Virus record (IMG/VR): IMGVR_UViG_3300017527_000241
Location: 1-37,400 of that record
From: a virus
Strand: one strand, 5' to 3'
DNA: 37,400 nucleotides
Shown in pieces: positions 1 to 6,875 of this stretch. Every line of letters begins with the position of its first letter. Within the stretch, counting starts at the first letter, position 1. The position numbers and the translations under genes are program-made. The notes beneath the pieces are model-generated. The model did no database searches, was not told the origin of the DNA, and saw nothing but the letters and a program-made list of their open reading frames with translations.

Positions 1-64
1 ACATATTCTTGTGAAAGAAATGTTGATCAGCCGTAAACCACATTTTATCGCTTGAAAAAAGCAT
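1..64 (-). CDS. Metallophosphoesterase, N-terminal fragment
   Basis: Only the first 21 codons lie in the window; the gene runs off the left edge. The start is fixed by a strong AAGGAG ribosome site at 73-80. Residues 8-21 contain a D-x-H signature (FTADQHFFHKN), matching the first metal-binding motif of calcineurin-like phosphoesterases, whose N-termini commonly read WFTSDTHFGHKN. Enzymes of this fold hydrolyse phosphate mono- or diesters with two metal ions. The remaining motifs are outside the window, so activity and substrate cannot be judged. It is the most downstream gene of the left minus-strand block. Confidence 0.7.
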   Translation of the reverse strand, partial: MLFSSDKMWFTADQHFFHKNM

Positions 65-111
65 TTTTGTTTTTCTCCTTGCTAAAAATAATGTATAGCT
101 ATACCTTATTT

Positions 112-405
112 TTAACGTGTTTTTATTGATTCTGCTTCTGTAAGCAGTTTTCTCTTCAACCAGTTCTTACAATGCTCACATTCTATGTAGTCATATTGAG
201 AATATCCCCAAGAACACCATTGGAACCTTTTTGGTGCAGTTTCGGAATTGTCTTTGACTACACCATCATCGACCCCTTTTGAAATTTGACTACCACAAAC
301 AGGATTACCAGTTTCACAATCTCTAATATGAGTTTGAGTCCACCGTTTTGTGTTAGCCCAATATCCGATTTGATATAGACTACCATATTCATTTTTTGGA
401 TTCAT
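112..405 (-). CDS. Hypothetical 97 aa protein with Cys residues
   Basis: Not a recognised family. The protein is rich in aromatic residues in its first half and ends in a basic tail after a C-E-H-C motif (about residues 76-79). Earlier cysteines at about 30 and 37 could complete a zinc site. Its start overlaps the end of the upstream gene by 17 bases, which suggests translational coupling, although the ribosome site is weak. It is probably a small early phage protein. Confidence 0.6.
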   Translation of the reverse strand: MNPKNEYGSLYQIGYWANTKRWTQTHIRDCETGNPVCGSQISKGVDDGVVKDNSETAPKRFQWCSWGYSQYDYIECEHCKNWLKRKLLTEAESIKTR

Positions 406-760
406 ATTTGGTCTTCAATTTTTTTAATAGCGCAAGTTCTTTTCTTTTAGCTTCTTGTTTTTTTCTACTCTCTTCCTTTGCTTCTATCTCTTTAATTTCA
501 TCTTCAAGAATTTTAAATTCTTCTTCTTCGTTTATGAAAAATTTTTCAGGTATAGAACATGACATATTATCATAACATCCCATACATCCATCTGACCCAT
601 GAAAATAAATAGAACCACCTTCAACTTTCCAATCATGAGGACTATTGAAGCGAATTTTCTTTAGAAGAACATACCTATTAAAAATTTTCCAGATGTGAGT
701 ATCAATTGAGTCTTGAATTTCATCCATGATTCTTAATTTTCTTTTAATAGTATGATTCAT
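389..760 (-). CDS. Hypothetical 123 aa protein, coiled-coil C-terminus
   Basis: Not a recognised family. The N-terminal two-thirds contain a small Cys cluster (GCMGCYDNMSC, about residues 58-68). Residues from about 77 onward are almost entirely Glu, Lys and Leu and should form a charged coiled coil. An AAAGGGAAAG stretch precedes the chosen ATG; an internal Met at residue 12 is an alternative start. It belongs to the small-gene array at the left end of the window. Confidence 0.6.
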   Translation of the reverse strand: MNHTIKRKLRIMDEIQDSIDTHIWKIFNRYVLLKKIRFNSPHDWKVEGGSIYFHGSDGCMGCYDNMSCSIPEKFFINEEEEFKILEDEIKEIEAKEESRKKQEAKRKELALLKKLKTKYESKK

Positions 761-804
761 TTTCTTTCCCTTTCTAATAGCTCATTCAATTTAAAATATT
801 CATT

Positions 805-1131
805 TTAGAATATCCATTTAAGGATTGAACAGCAACCCCAAATCCAAGGTAAAACTCCGAAAAGCAAACCACAGATAAGTAGTAAATATACAAAGGCTCT
901 GGCTTTCCATCCATCATAGATTCTTTCAAATGTCCATTTGTCTTCTGGTTCCAAATATTTTTTACATGATTCCCATGAATCTATATCATCGAATTCTTTA
1001 CCTCCGCATGTTGGGCAATATCCATACTCAACAAAATCATTCATCCAATGAGCATCTTGAATAGCTCCAGACCAATGACATTTGGAGCAAATGACTACAA
1101 GATCCTCTGACATTTTGACTGTAATTTTCAT
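805..1131 (-). CDS. Zinc-ribbon membrane-anchored protein, 108 aa
   Basis: The N-terminal half carries two CxxC knuckles (CSKC near residue 15 and CPTC near residue 39), typical of a zinc ribbon. The C-terminal segment from about residue 78 is a single strongly hydrophobic helix (AFVYLLLICGLLFGVLPW), so the protein is probably tail-anchored in the inner membrane with the zinc domain in the cytoplasm. Its ATG overlaps the stop of the upstream SLOG-type gene in an ATGA junction. Function unknown. Confidence 0.7.
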   Translation of the reverse strand: MKITVKMSEDLVVICSKCHWSGAIQDAHWMNDFVEYGYCPTCGGKEFDDIDSWESCKKYLEPEDKWTFERIYDGWKARAFVYLLLICGLLFGVLPWIWGCCSILKWIF

Positions 1132-1544
1132 ACTAATATTATCTCCCCATCCATTTTAAATCTTTTTTCTCTTATCTTGTCTTTTTCAAATTTCTTTAAT
1201 GTATCTTCTGTTCCACCAGTTCTATCATCAGCGACACAAGCAATGATAACATCTGAATGTTCGGCTATAGGCCCATTCCTTATGAAACCAGCGGCTTGAT
1301 TGTATTTACGGATAAACTTCTTTTCTTCATCAATCCATTTATGGTTCCATCTGGCATGAAGTGTAAGAATAGGAATACCAAAGTCTCTAGCTATTTTTTC
1401 AGCGAAGGCATCTCCACCTTCTGGACATCCACCAGAGACAATCCAATCTCCGTCTTCATAAACTTCAAAGAAAGCATCTTTGACCTTTATAAAGTCAGTT
1501 CGGATATTTCTCCGTCTGGTTCCTATGATTCCTATTTTCTTCAT
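1128..1544 (-). CDS. SLOG-family protein (DUF2493/YspA-like)
   Basis: A 138 aa protein. The start was placed at the ATG at 1544, not the longer reading to 1586, because an AGGTGA site lies just upstream of it. Residues 3-10 (KIGIIGTR) form a Rossmann-type first strand, followed by a SGGCPEGGD loop near residue 38. Both are hallmarks of the YspA/cpYpsA-related SLOG superfamily (DUF2493), which binds nucleotides or nucleotide-derived ligands and is common in phages and plasmids. The exact ligand is unknown. A consensus sigma70 promoter sits immediately upstream, inside a small overlapping ORF. Confidence 0.8.
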   Translation of the reverse strand: MKKIGIIGTRRRNIRTDFIKVKDAFFEVYEDGDWIVSGGCPEGGDAFAEKIARDFGIPILTLHARWNHKWIDEEKKFIRKYNQAAGFIRNGPIAEHSDVIIACVADDRTGGTEDTLKKFEKDKIREKRFKMDGEIILV

Positions 1545-1714
1545 AATTTTTTCACCTTTTTTTGCATTGTAACAGATAAACCACATAATGTCAAGCCTAA
1601 ATAAAAATATTTTGGTTCATTGATGTAAACCTTAGAGCATAGCCAATGTATGAATCTCATATTATTTTTATAATTGATGGAAATTTCAGTTCCGTTATTA
1701 AGTAGGAATATCAT
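1541..1714 (-). CDS. Possible 57 aa gene bridging SWIM and SLOG genes
   Basis: An open frame from ATG at 1714 to TGA at 1541 joins its neighbours by ATGA overlaps on both sides, exactly as expected for a coupled operon gene. The product would be a small basic protein with a hydrophobic segment (YFYLGLTLCGLSV, about residues 36-48). Against it, a perfect sigma70 promoter and the SLOG ribosome site lie inside the frame, and no strong ribosome site precedes it. It may be a real overlapping gene or a fortuitously open leader. Confidence 0.5.
   Translation of the reverse strand: MIFLLNNGTEISINYKNNMRFIHWLCSKVYINEPKYFYLGLTLCGLSVTMQKKVKKL
1566..1594 (-). promoter_or_regulatory. Sigma70-type promoter
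   Basis: Reading the minus strand: TTGACA (1594-1589), a 17-base spacer, then TACAAT (1571-1566). Transcription would start near 1559 and run into the SLOG-family gene. It shares the CTTGACATT core with other promoters in this window. Confidence 0.8.
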
Positions 1715-2028
1715 AATACAAATTCCTCTTCTGTAAAAAAATCATCATGAGTAACATTATCTGGATATATAAATCGTTTTTCTTCTTCCCATTCTTCGGC
1801 AATCAGAATTTCTTCTTGTTCTTCTTCTTCTGCAAATCTCATTTCTTCAATAATATGCTGGATCTGCCGAATGTGTTTACAGATACCATCTCTAATTCGA
1901 TGACGTTGAAACTTCCATGCAGGACATGAACAGCCCCATGTCTCTCCGTCATCGGCTAGTGAAACTACATATTCTTTATCAGAGTTAGTATGGCTTCTTA
2001 CACGCCAGCGTTCTACCCATATAGGCAT
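1711..2028 (-). CDS. SWIM zinc-finger protein, 105 aa
   Basis: Residues 33-52 fit the SWIM zinc-finger pattern CxCx(n)CxH: C33-S-C35, then C50-K-H52 with 14 residues between. SWIM domains bind DNA or protein partners and occur in transposases, helicases and stand-alone phage proteins. The rest is a very acidic tail (runs of Glu from about residue 66), which may mediate protein contacts or mimic DNA. A GGAGAA site precedes the ATG. The partner is unknown. Confidence 0.75.
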   Translation of the reverse strand: MPIWVERWRVRSHTNSDKEYVVSLADDGETWGCSCPAWKFQRHRIRDGICKHIRQIQHIIEEMRFAEEEEQEEILIAEEWEEEKRFIYPDNVTHDDFFTEEEFVL

Positions 2029-2056
2029 GATTTATTCTCCTATAACAAATATTTTC

Positions 2057-2476
2057 CTATGATCCCATGCTAAAATGGCAAATTTTAATTTCTGTCATAT
2101 CTTGAAGAGTCAAAACTTTACCAGTAGGAATAACTGCTTCAAGATAGATATGGTGTAAGTCTTTGGTAGTAAGGATCATTTCATTAGCCGCTACGCAAAG
2201 CTCTAACCATGTAGGATTGTCTAAGGTCTTACCCTTGTAGGCTTCACCATTACCATAGAAATCACTTCCTGCATCGACTAGCAGAATTTTTCCTTCTATC
2301 GGAATGGCATCCAAATTATCAATAGGAATTCCTTCTTCCGTAGATTCATATGCGCTATAGAAAACTACGGATTCTTCTTGACCGCTTGCATGTACAGCGT
2401 CATCAACTTTTTTAGTCATAGGATCAGCGGCTTTACGATATTTTTCTTGGAAACTTTCTTCGTATGTGCTTACCAT
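2057..2476 (-). CDS. Hypothetical 139 aa protein
   Basis: Not a recognised family. The start at 2476 is preferred to an upstream ATG at 2497 because AAGGAG sits immediately before it and because it clears the end of the DUF932 gene by 13 bases. The protein is acidic, with a mixed alpha/beta composition and no obvious motif, signal or membrane segment. Its position directly behind the DUF932 gene suggests joint expression. Confidence 0.7.
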   Translation of the reverse strand: MVSTYEESFQEKYRKAADPMTKKVDDAVHASGQEESVVFYSAYESTEEGIPIDNLDAIPIEGKILLVDAGSDFYGNGEAYKGKTLDNPTWLELCVAANEMILTTKDLHHIYLEAVIPTGKVLTLQDMTEIKICHFSMGS

Positions 2477-2489
2477 TTTTTTCTCCTTG

Positions 2490-3401
2490 TTAGTCAATCA
2501 TGAATTCTTCTTTATCAAAATAATCATTGGTTAATTTTGTAATTCCTTTTTGCATCATAACATTACCAGTTCCAAAGTTGATTGTCTGGAATCTTACTTC
2601 TTCTGGATTTCTATCATTATGAACTCTGATAGTTCTATGGTGATTGATGTATTGAGCCAACGCACACCAAGCTCCGTAAGACGTTCCAGCGACCCCCGAA
2701 ACCCCTCTTGCGTTTTCGATACGTAGTAATGTTTTGAATTTGTCTATAGCGTTATTAAGCATCCGTGTAGATCTAATAGTAGTAGCTTTAGGGAATAATG
2801 TTTTGAACCAATCAACTGCTAGATCTTCGCTCATAGGTTTAGTAACAAGCTTATTCATAAGCATGTCAAAGGATCTGATTTCTTGATTATAGTACTTGAG
2901 CATATCCTTGACTACTTCAATTCGATTGCCTACAAATTTCGTATGCTTTAAATTGAAGACTTTGTTGCTGGTATTTGCCATGCTATCATTGGCATGTCGA
3001 TAGGCTATAGCACTTCCAGAAAGCCCATATTGACCATTAAAAGCAGTAAGCATAAGGAAGTTCAAATCAATTTTATCATCGTCTACAAACTCACGTTCCG
3101 CAAGTTTAAATGATATTCCTATAACTGCTCCGTCAAACATATTCAAAAGACCGTTAATTGAACCATCGGTAGCTTCGATAAGTTCCTGTGCCATACTGTA
3201 AAGTACTTCTGGTTGGACTGGTTCCCATCCTTTACCTACCGTACCTAAATATTGGTTAGTATCCCTTCTTACGATTGCTTTCTTATCGGGAATCCAAATA
3301 TCTCTTTCTGTTTTTATGTCTTGACTTTCTACCGTGAAGTTGTGAGAAAGTAACATAGCTTCATCTGGATTTTGAGTATCAATAGGAATATAATGTTGCA
3401 T
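2490..3401 (-). CDS. DUF932 family phage/plasmid-like protein
   Basis: A 303 aa protein that I recognise as DUF932 (phage/plasmid-like protein) from its overall pattern: an N-terminal strand region with YLGTVGKGWEPVQ (about 51-63), the SGSAIAYRHAND segment (about 129-140), and a C-terminal all-helical half. The family is widespread in phages and plasmids and is sometimes found near recombination genes, but it has no proven biochemical role. GAGGAAA precedes the ATG. It follows the small 51 aa gene by 10 bases, so the two are probably cotranscribed. Confidence 0.8.
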   Translation of the reverse strand: MQHYIPIDTQNPDEAMLLSHNFTVESQDIKTERDIWIPDKKAIVRRDTNQYLGTVGKGWEPVQPEVLYSMAQELIEATDGSINGLLNMFDGAVIGISFKLAEREFVDDDKIDLNFLMLTAFNGQYGLSGSAIAYRHANDSMANTSNKVFNLKHTKFVGNRIEVVKDMLKYYNQEIRSFDMLMNKLVTKPMSEDLAVDWFKTLFPKATTIRSTRMLNNAIDKFKTLLRIENARGVSGVAGTSYGAWCALAQYINHHRTIRVHNDRNPEEVRFQTINFGTGNVMMQKGITKLTNDYFDKEEFMID

Positions 3402-3411
3402 GATTTTTCCT

Positions 3412-3567
3412 CTAAGTAAAGTATAGTTTCCAAAAGGAAATTATAGTTTCCTTTTGTAGACAGAGGATAATTGTTTCGATAAAGAGAATCACACCATAAA
3501 CTTGTGGGAATCTGGATTCTCCCATGCTCTTATCAATTGTTAAGATGTCTTCAAACATAGGTTTCAT
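3412..3567 (-). CDS. Small 51 aa hydrophobic protein
   Basis: The ATG at 3567 overlaps the stop of the pseudopilin-like gene (ATGA), and the frame closes 10 bases before the DUF932 start, filling an otherwise empty stretch. Longer readings to 3660 run far into the pilin gene and are not favoured. A hydrophobic stretch (VYGVILFIETIILCL) in the middle could span a membrane. With a pseudopilin just upstream, a membrane role is plausible, but nothing identifies it. Confidence 0.5.
   Translation of the reverse strand: MKPMFEDILTIDKSMGESRFPQVYGVILFIETIILCLQKETIISFWKLYFT
3431..3456. repeat. Inverted repeat inside a small gene
   Basis: A perfect 10-base inverted repeat (CAAAAGGAAA / TTTCCTTTTG) with a 6-base loop lies in the last part of the 51 aa gene, just before the DUF932 gene. 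No U-tract follows on the minus strand, so it is not a typical terminator. An RNA stem between the cistrons is possible. Confidence 0.5.
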
Positions 3568-3923
3568 ATTTTTTTCCATATTCCTGGATGTTTTCTGGTA
3601 GCTGGAATTCTTTCTAGTGAAAAAGAAGATCCACCTAAAGATAGAGTAGTACCATTCCAAACATAATCAGTCATATTCAAATCTACTTCTTCAATTATAG
3701 CGGCATCAAATTCTTCATTGTTATTAAAAGAAGTGGAAGAAATTTTTAGATTAGTCCAAACAAGCTTTTCTCTGGTATTGATCTCCATTAGCCCTATCTC
3801 AAGACCACGTATTTCAGCGGTATGATCAATACGTATAAATTTAACTACACCAAAGGTAGTTACTATACCTAGTATGATCATAACTGCTATAAGCTCTATA
3901 AGAGTAAAGCCTTTATTATTCAT
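3564..3923 (-). CDS. Type IV pseudopilin-like protein
   Basis: A 119 aa protein whose N-terminus is a textbook prepilin signal: MNNKG then FTLIELIAVMIILGIV. The prepilin peptidase site would be after Gly5, with Phe+1 and Glu+5 in place, followed by a hydrophobic helix to about residue 30. The remainder resembles a small globular pseudopilin head with no obvious cysteines. Type II pseudopilins build secretion or competence pseudopili in bacteria; a phage copy could enter or jam the host assembly. The start is translationally coupled to the upstream 45 aa gene (TAATG). Confidence 0.75.
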   Translation of the reverse strand: MNNKGFTLIELIAVMIILGIVTTFGVVKFIRIDHTAEIRGLEIGLMEINTREKLVWTNLKISSTSFNNNEEFDAAIIEEVDLNMTDYVWNGTTLSLGGSSFSLERIPATRKHPGIWKKI

Positions 3924-4060
3924 TAGAACCCTGTAATGATAACGGTATAATGGTTAGTTAAATCATCCAACTGATAAGCCATTCCTTCTCTGGTCAATTG
4001 AGCAACGTAGATAGCTAGTAACTTGACACCTTCATCTGTTTTCTGAAATTTTGCTTTCAT
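3923..4060 (-). CDS. Small 45 aa protein
   Basis: The gene has a GAGGAG ribosome site lying in the end of the preceding gene and ends in a TAATG junction with the pseudopilin start. The product begins MKAKFQKTDEGVKLL and reads like a compact alpha/beta peptide, with no membrane segment. It is not recognised. The tight coupling on both sides is the main support. Confidence 0.7.
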   Translation of the reverse strand: MKAKFQKTDEGVKLLAIYVAQLTREGMAYQLDDLTNHYTVIITGF

Positions 4061-4063
4061 GGA

Positions 4064-4519
4064 TTAAATCTCCTCTTCGTCTTCGTTTTCGATATCAGTT
4101 AATGGGGAATCACAATTAAAGCATCTACCGTTATTTGAAATTTTCTCTAATTTGTTTGATCTTAATCCACATACAGCACATTCATAAGGAAAATTTATTT
4201 CTATATCTTCTGGAGTTCTTCCTACTACCATAGCGCCAGGAAGATTTAAATCTTTTAATTTTTTTATTGAATCTAATAGGAGTTTATTTGTATTCTCCAT
4301 ATTATCTACTACCAAAACTTTTTTCTCTTCTTCGTCCTCTGGCCCATTTATATATTCTTCCCATTGTTCCTTATTATAGTATTTGCCTTTGAACCAATGG
4401 GCTTTACAATTTGGACAAAAGAAATGTTCTATATGTTTTTCGTCACCGAAAGACCATGTAGTAAAGTCTATTTTTCTTTTATGTTTACAAGCTTCTGGTT
4501 TTTTATCCATCCAATCCAT
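4064..4519 (-). CDS. Zinc-ribbon protein, 151 aa
   Basis: Two separate cysteine pairs sets are visible: C-K-H near residue 11 with CPNC near 35, and CAVC near 114 with CFNC near 133. These suggest two zinc ribbons joined by an acidic helical linker with an EDEEEKK stretch. The last residues are strongly acidic. A GGAG site precedes the ATG. Zinc ribbons usually bind nucleic acid or protein; the target is unknown. Cotranscribed with the neighbouring small genes. Confidence 0.7.
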   Translation of the reverse strand: MDWMDKKPEACKHKRKIDFTTWSFGDEKHIEHFFCPNCKAHWFKGKYYNKEQWEEYINGPEDEEEKKVLVVDNMENTNKLLLDSIKKLKDLNLPGAMVVGRTPEDIEINFPYECAVCGLRSNKLEKISNNGRCFNCDSPLTDIENEDEEEI

Positions 4520-4523
4520 TTTT

Positions 4524-4994
4524 CTATCTCCTATGTTTTTCTAACCAGCGGTTTTCAACTTCTCCTTCTGAAACTTTCCTACCTAATTTTCTTTCCACTT
4601 CTTTCCATTCGGCTCTCAAGGCACTTGCTTTTCTCAGTCCAGCAGATCTGGAAATTTCACCGTCACAGAAAAGATTCTCAGGTGAAAGCTCATTGCAAAG
4701 AACATCCAGAGCATCTAGCAATTCTTCTTCTGTCTCTGGCAACTTCGCATTTCGATCAAAAATTTTTCGATAAGCTAAACGCTTTTCCATATGAAAGGTA
4801 GCGGATCTTTTTTGCCGTTTTCGTTTTCCAACACCGATACCATTTTTATTTTGCTCCTGAATTTTTTTCATCATGTTAGAAGTTGCCTTGTATTGCTTTC
4901 CATCTTTCTCCAGAAGCCAAGACCTTTTAACAGTACCAGCAATTTTGTAGATACTACCATTTAAAGTAACTTCTTGTCCGATTTCAAAATTCAT
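4524..4994 (-). CDS. Hypothetical basic 156 aa protein
   Basis: Not a recognised family. Residues 1-40 look like a small beta-barrel (VTLNGSIYKIAG, SWLLEKDGKQYKA), followed by a very basic linker (KRKRQKRS, about 57-64) and a helical C-terminus. Such an arrangement suits a nucleic-acid-binding protein. AAGGAAAA precedes the ATG, and a sigma70-type promoter lies just upstream at 5024-5052. Confidence 0.65.
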   Translation of the reverse strand: MNFEIGQEVTLNGSIYKIAGTVKRSWLLEKDGKQYKATSNMMKKIQEQNKNGIGVGKRKRQKRSATFHMEKRLAYRKIFDRNAKLPETEEELLDALDVLCNELSPENLFCDGEISRSAGLRKASALRAEWKEVERKLGRKVSEGEVENRWLEKHRR

Positions 4995-5023
4995 TTTGTT
5001 TTCCTTTTTTTGAGTTTTCTTTA

Positions 5024-5052
5024 AGTCTATATTAAATAAGATAGAATGTCAA
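5024..5052 (-). promoter_or_regulatory. Sigma70-type promoter
   Basis: Minus strand: TTGACA (5052-5047), 17-base spacer, TAGACT (5029-5024). It drives the 156 aa gene and those behind it. With its surroundings it looks like a diverged copy of the repeated promoter cassette at 5227-5291. Confidence 0.7.
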
Positions 5053-5060
5053 GCATTATT

Positions 5061-5219
5061 TTAGTCGAAATCTTTTTCACAAATTTCACAAGTATCTTGT
5101 AAAGCCTTGCTACGCTTGACTTTGCTGAAAGGCATCCCACAAGCGCAACAAATTTTCTTAGCTTTCAGATCCTTTTCAATTTCGATGTTCCGTTGAATCT
5201 GTTTTGATGTCAGTCTCAT
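5061..5219 (-). CDS. Small zinc-ribbon protein, 52 aa
   Basis: A 52 aa frame with two CxxC motifs (CCACG near residue 24 and CEIC near residue 44) and a basic N-terminal helix. This is a minimal zinc ribbon of the DksA/TraR-like or general phage type, but too short to assign. The upstream region contains a ribosome site (GGAGAAC) and a strong promoter in an exact 65-base repeat shared with position 26.5 kb. Confidence 0.7.
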   Translation of the reverse strand: MRLTSKQIQRNIEIEKDLKAKKICCACGMPFSKVKRSKALQDTCEICEKDFD

Positions 5220-5226
5220 TGCTCCG

Positions 5227-5291
5227 TTCTCCTTTTTTGAGTTTCTATACCCATTCTATCTTATATTAGATACAATGTCAAGAACTATTTT
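5227..5291. repeat. 65-base exact repeat, copy 1 (promoter cassette)
   Basis: This stretch is identical to 26498-26562 and contains, on the minus strand, a ribosome-site core, a leader, a -10 and a -35 element. A degenerate third copy spans roughly 5001-5063. The repeat places the same promoter and leader in front of unrelated genes. Confidence 0.85.
5253..5281 (-). promoter_or_regulatory. Sigma70-type promoter in 65-base repeat
   Basis: Minus strand: TTGACA (5281-5276), 17-base spacer, TAGAAT (5258-5253), upstream of the 52 aa zinc-ribbon gene. Confidence 0.8.
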
Positions 5292-5346
5292 GATTTATTT
5301 TTCCAATGATTTTAGGTATATGCAAGATTCATGCCAAAAATAACAC

Positions 5347-5375
5347 TTGACAAAAAAAATATATTAGCGTATGAT
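5347..5375 (+). promoter_or_regulatory. Sigma70-type promoter, plus strand
   Basis: TTGACA (5347-5352), 17-base spacer, TATGAT (5370-5375). It is divergent from the 5253-5281 promoter and drives the two plus-strand genes 5407-5816. Confidence 0.8.
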
Positions 5376-5406
5376 TGCTAATAAACTCTAAAGAAAGGAC
5401 AGAAAA

Positions 5407-5691
5407 ATGGAATTGAAATTAGCTGAAACTTTGGTTCAAGTTTGTGAAGATGAGGGGCTTGACGTAAGCCTTAGAGAATCGTACAACGGCAGAGGTATGT
5501 TCGATAGAACCACTACTGGTGTGGTTTTAAACGATGGGTATGTTCAAGATATTTTGAGAGCGGTCATTAACAATGCTACCTGTTTTATTGCAGATGAAGA
5601 TGAGCCTGTAGAATTTTATGACCTGTCGGAAATTTTTTCGGTTGGTAGTTTTAGAACTGATTCAATGGGTAAAGGGATGATACTTTATTAA
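5407..5691 (+). CDS. Hypothetical acidic 94 aa protein
   Basis: Not a recognised family. The product is acidic with an amphipathic N-terminal helix (about residues 1-18) and no cysteine motif. AAAGGAC precedes the ATG at a good distance and a strong promoter lies 30 bases further up, so early expression is likely. Its stop overlaps the start of a small membrane protein gene (TAATG). Opposite orientation to the surrounding genes. Confidence 0.75.
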   Translation: MELKLAETLVQVCEDEGLDVSLRESYNGRGMFDRTTTGVVLNDGYVQDILRAVINNATCFIADEDEPVEFYDLSEIFSVGSFRTDSMGKGMILY

Positions 5692-5816
5692 TGCAAAAAA
5701 TATTTAACATACTATTCGGACTTGCTGTTATCTGGCTTATTCAAACTAGTACTGCTGAATATGCATTTACTGTTTTACTATTCATATCTCCATATCATAT
5801 AGTATTCAATAGATAA
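5691..5816 (+). CDS. Small membrane protein, 41 aa
   Basis: The start codon overlaps the stop of the preceding gene (TAATG). The product is almost wholly hydrophobic, with two likely short membrane helices (ILFGLAVIWLI and AFTVLLFI). It ends two bases before the convergent baseplate gene. No family recognised; small phage membrane proteins often affect host membrane functions or lysis timing, but there is no direct evidence here. Confidence 0.55.
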   Translation: MQKIFNILFGLAVIWLIQTSTAEYAFTVLLFISPYHIVFNR

Positions 5817-5817
5817 A

Positions 5818-6867
5818 TTAAGCATCGTCTGTAAAATTTCTGTTATCGGCATCGAAACCTTGATTATCTATACCAGAATGTAGTCCAGATTCAATGAGCT
5901 TTTGATCATGTGCTTTTCTTGATGCTTCACTTCCATATAAATTAAAATTAGGATCTGGATTAGCATTAGCATAATCTACTTCTTCTGTTCCTGATCCATT
6001 CTGATTTTTTCTAGTACCTCCCACAACATTTATAACTGTTCCTTGTTCTATAGCTGATCTATATAGAGGAGATAGATCTTTAAAGGTAAGTTGTAAATTA
6101 CAGCTAGATGGATATCCACCTATGTACGGAGAATTATATGTAGGTTGTACGGCAGTTAAAGCCAGAGTAGAAAATTTTATAAATTCATTTGGCCTTGTGT
6201 ATACTTCAAACATATAAGGAAAGTGAATATCTATTCCTCCTGTTCCTTTTAAAGCAGGAGCGGCAAATCTCATTAAATCTTTTACGGTATCTATTATATC
6301 TGATTTTGGATTTCTTTCTGCTACTAACATTACTTCGAATGTAAAAGTTCTTCTATCTGAATTTTCATAATACAATGGAGTATCTACTTTTATTTTTGGA
6401 ATACTATGAGGAGAAAGTCTATTATAAGCTTTTCTAACTAAATTAGCTACACTAAACCCCTTATTGCCAGCATTTTTTTTAATATTATCAATGTATCCTT
6501 TTGCTGATTCTGTTTGTGCTTCTGTATTACCTTCAAATGATCTTACTAATCCATTCCATTCAGCGCCTATCTTAGCGGCTGTTCGTACTTTCTGAGCTAA
6601 TCTACTAGTCATAGAATCATACTCATTCCAATTATGAGCGTTTGTTTCGGTTAAATTTAATGGAGCAAGAAAAGCAAATTGAACTAAAGGCGCACCTTCA
6701 TTTACTGTTATTTTTCCAACACCTTTAGATTGTTGATCTAAAATTTCAAAGGCATTGACATGTATCCAAACAAACCCTTGACTTTCAGGATTTCTAGACC
6801 AAGGATGAGTTGAACTTGGATTCCTTTTAATTATTCCTTTGCTTCTTATATTTTTTTGTTTAGGCAT
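5818..6867 (-). CDS. Baseplate tail-tube cap-like protein (gp48/gp54 type)
   Basis: A 349 aa protein lying directly behind the tape measure gene, which is where T4 places gp48 (364 aa) and gp54 (320 aa), the proteins that cap the baseplate hub and start tube polymerisation. Residues from about 215 to 280 (HFPYMFEVYTRP, IKFSTLALTAVQPTYN, LTFKDLSPL) resemble the conserved beta-rich core shared by tube-like proteins. The N-terminus is basic and the last 60 residues are polar and probably flexible. AAGGAG precedes the ATG. Size and synteny carry the assignment; sequence similarity alone does not separate gp48 from gp54. Confidence 0.55.
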   Translation of the reverse strand: MPKQKNIRSKGIIKRNPSSTHPWSRNPESQGFVWIHVNAFEILDQQSKGVGKITVNEGAPLVQFAFLAPLNLTETNAHNWNEYDSMTSRLAQKVRTAAKIGAEWNGLVRSFEGNTEAQTESAKGYIDNIKKNAGNKGFSVANLVRKAYNRLSPHSIPKIKVDTPLYYENSDRRTFTFEVMLVAERNPKSDIIDTVKDLMRFAAPALKGTGGIDIHFPYMFEVYTRPNEFIKFSTLALTAVQPTYNSPYIGGYPSSCNLQLTFKDLSPLYRSAIEQGTVINVVGGTRKNQNGSGTEEVDYANANPDPNFNLYGSEASRKAHDQKLIESGLHSGIDNQGFDADNRNFTDDA

Positions 6868-6875
6868 AATTCTCC

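Noticed and set aside
3412-3660. 82-codon reading of the small gene behind the pseudopilin
   Set aside because: It would overlap the pilin gene by about 100 bases; the ATGA-coupled start at 3567 is more economical.
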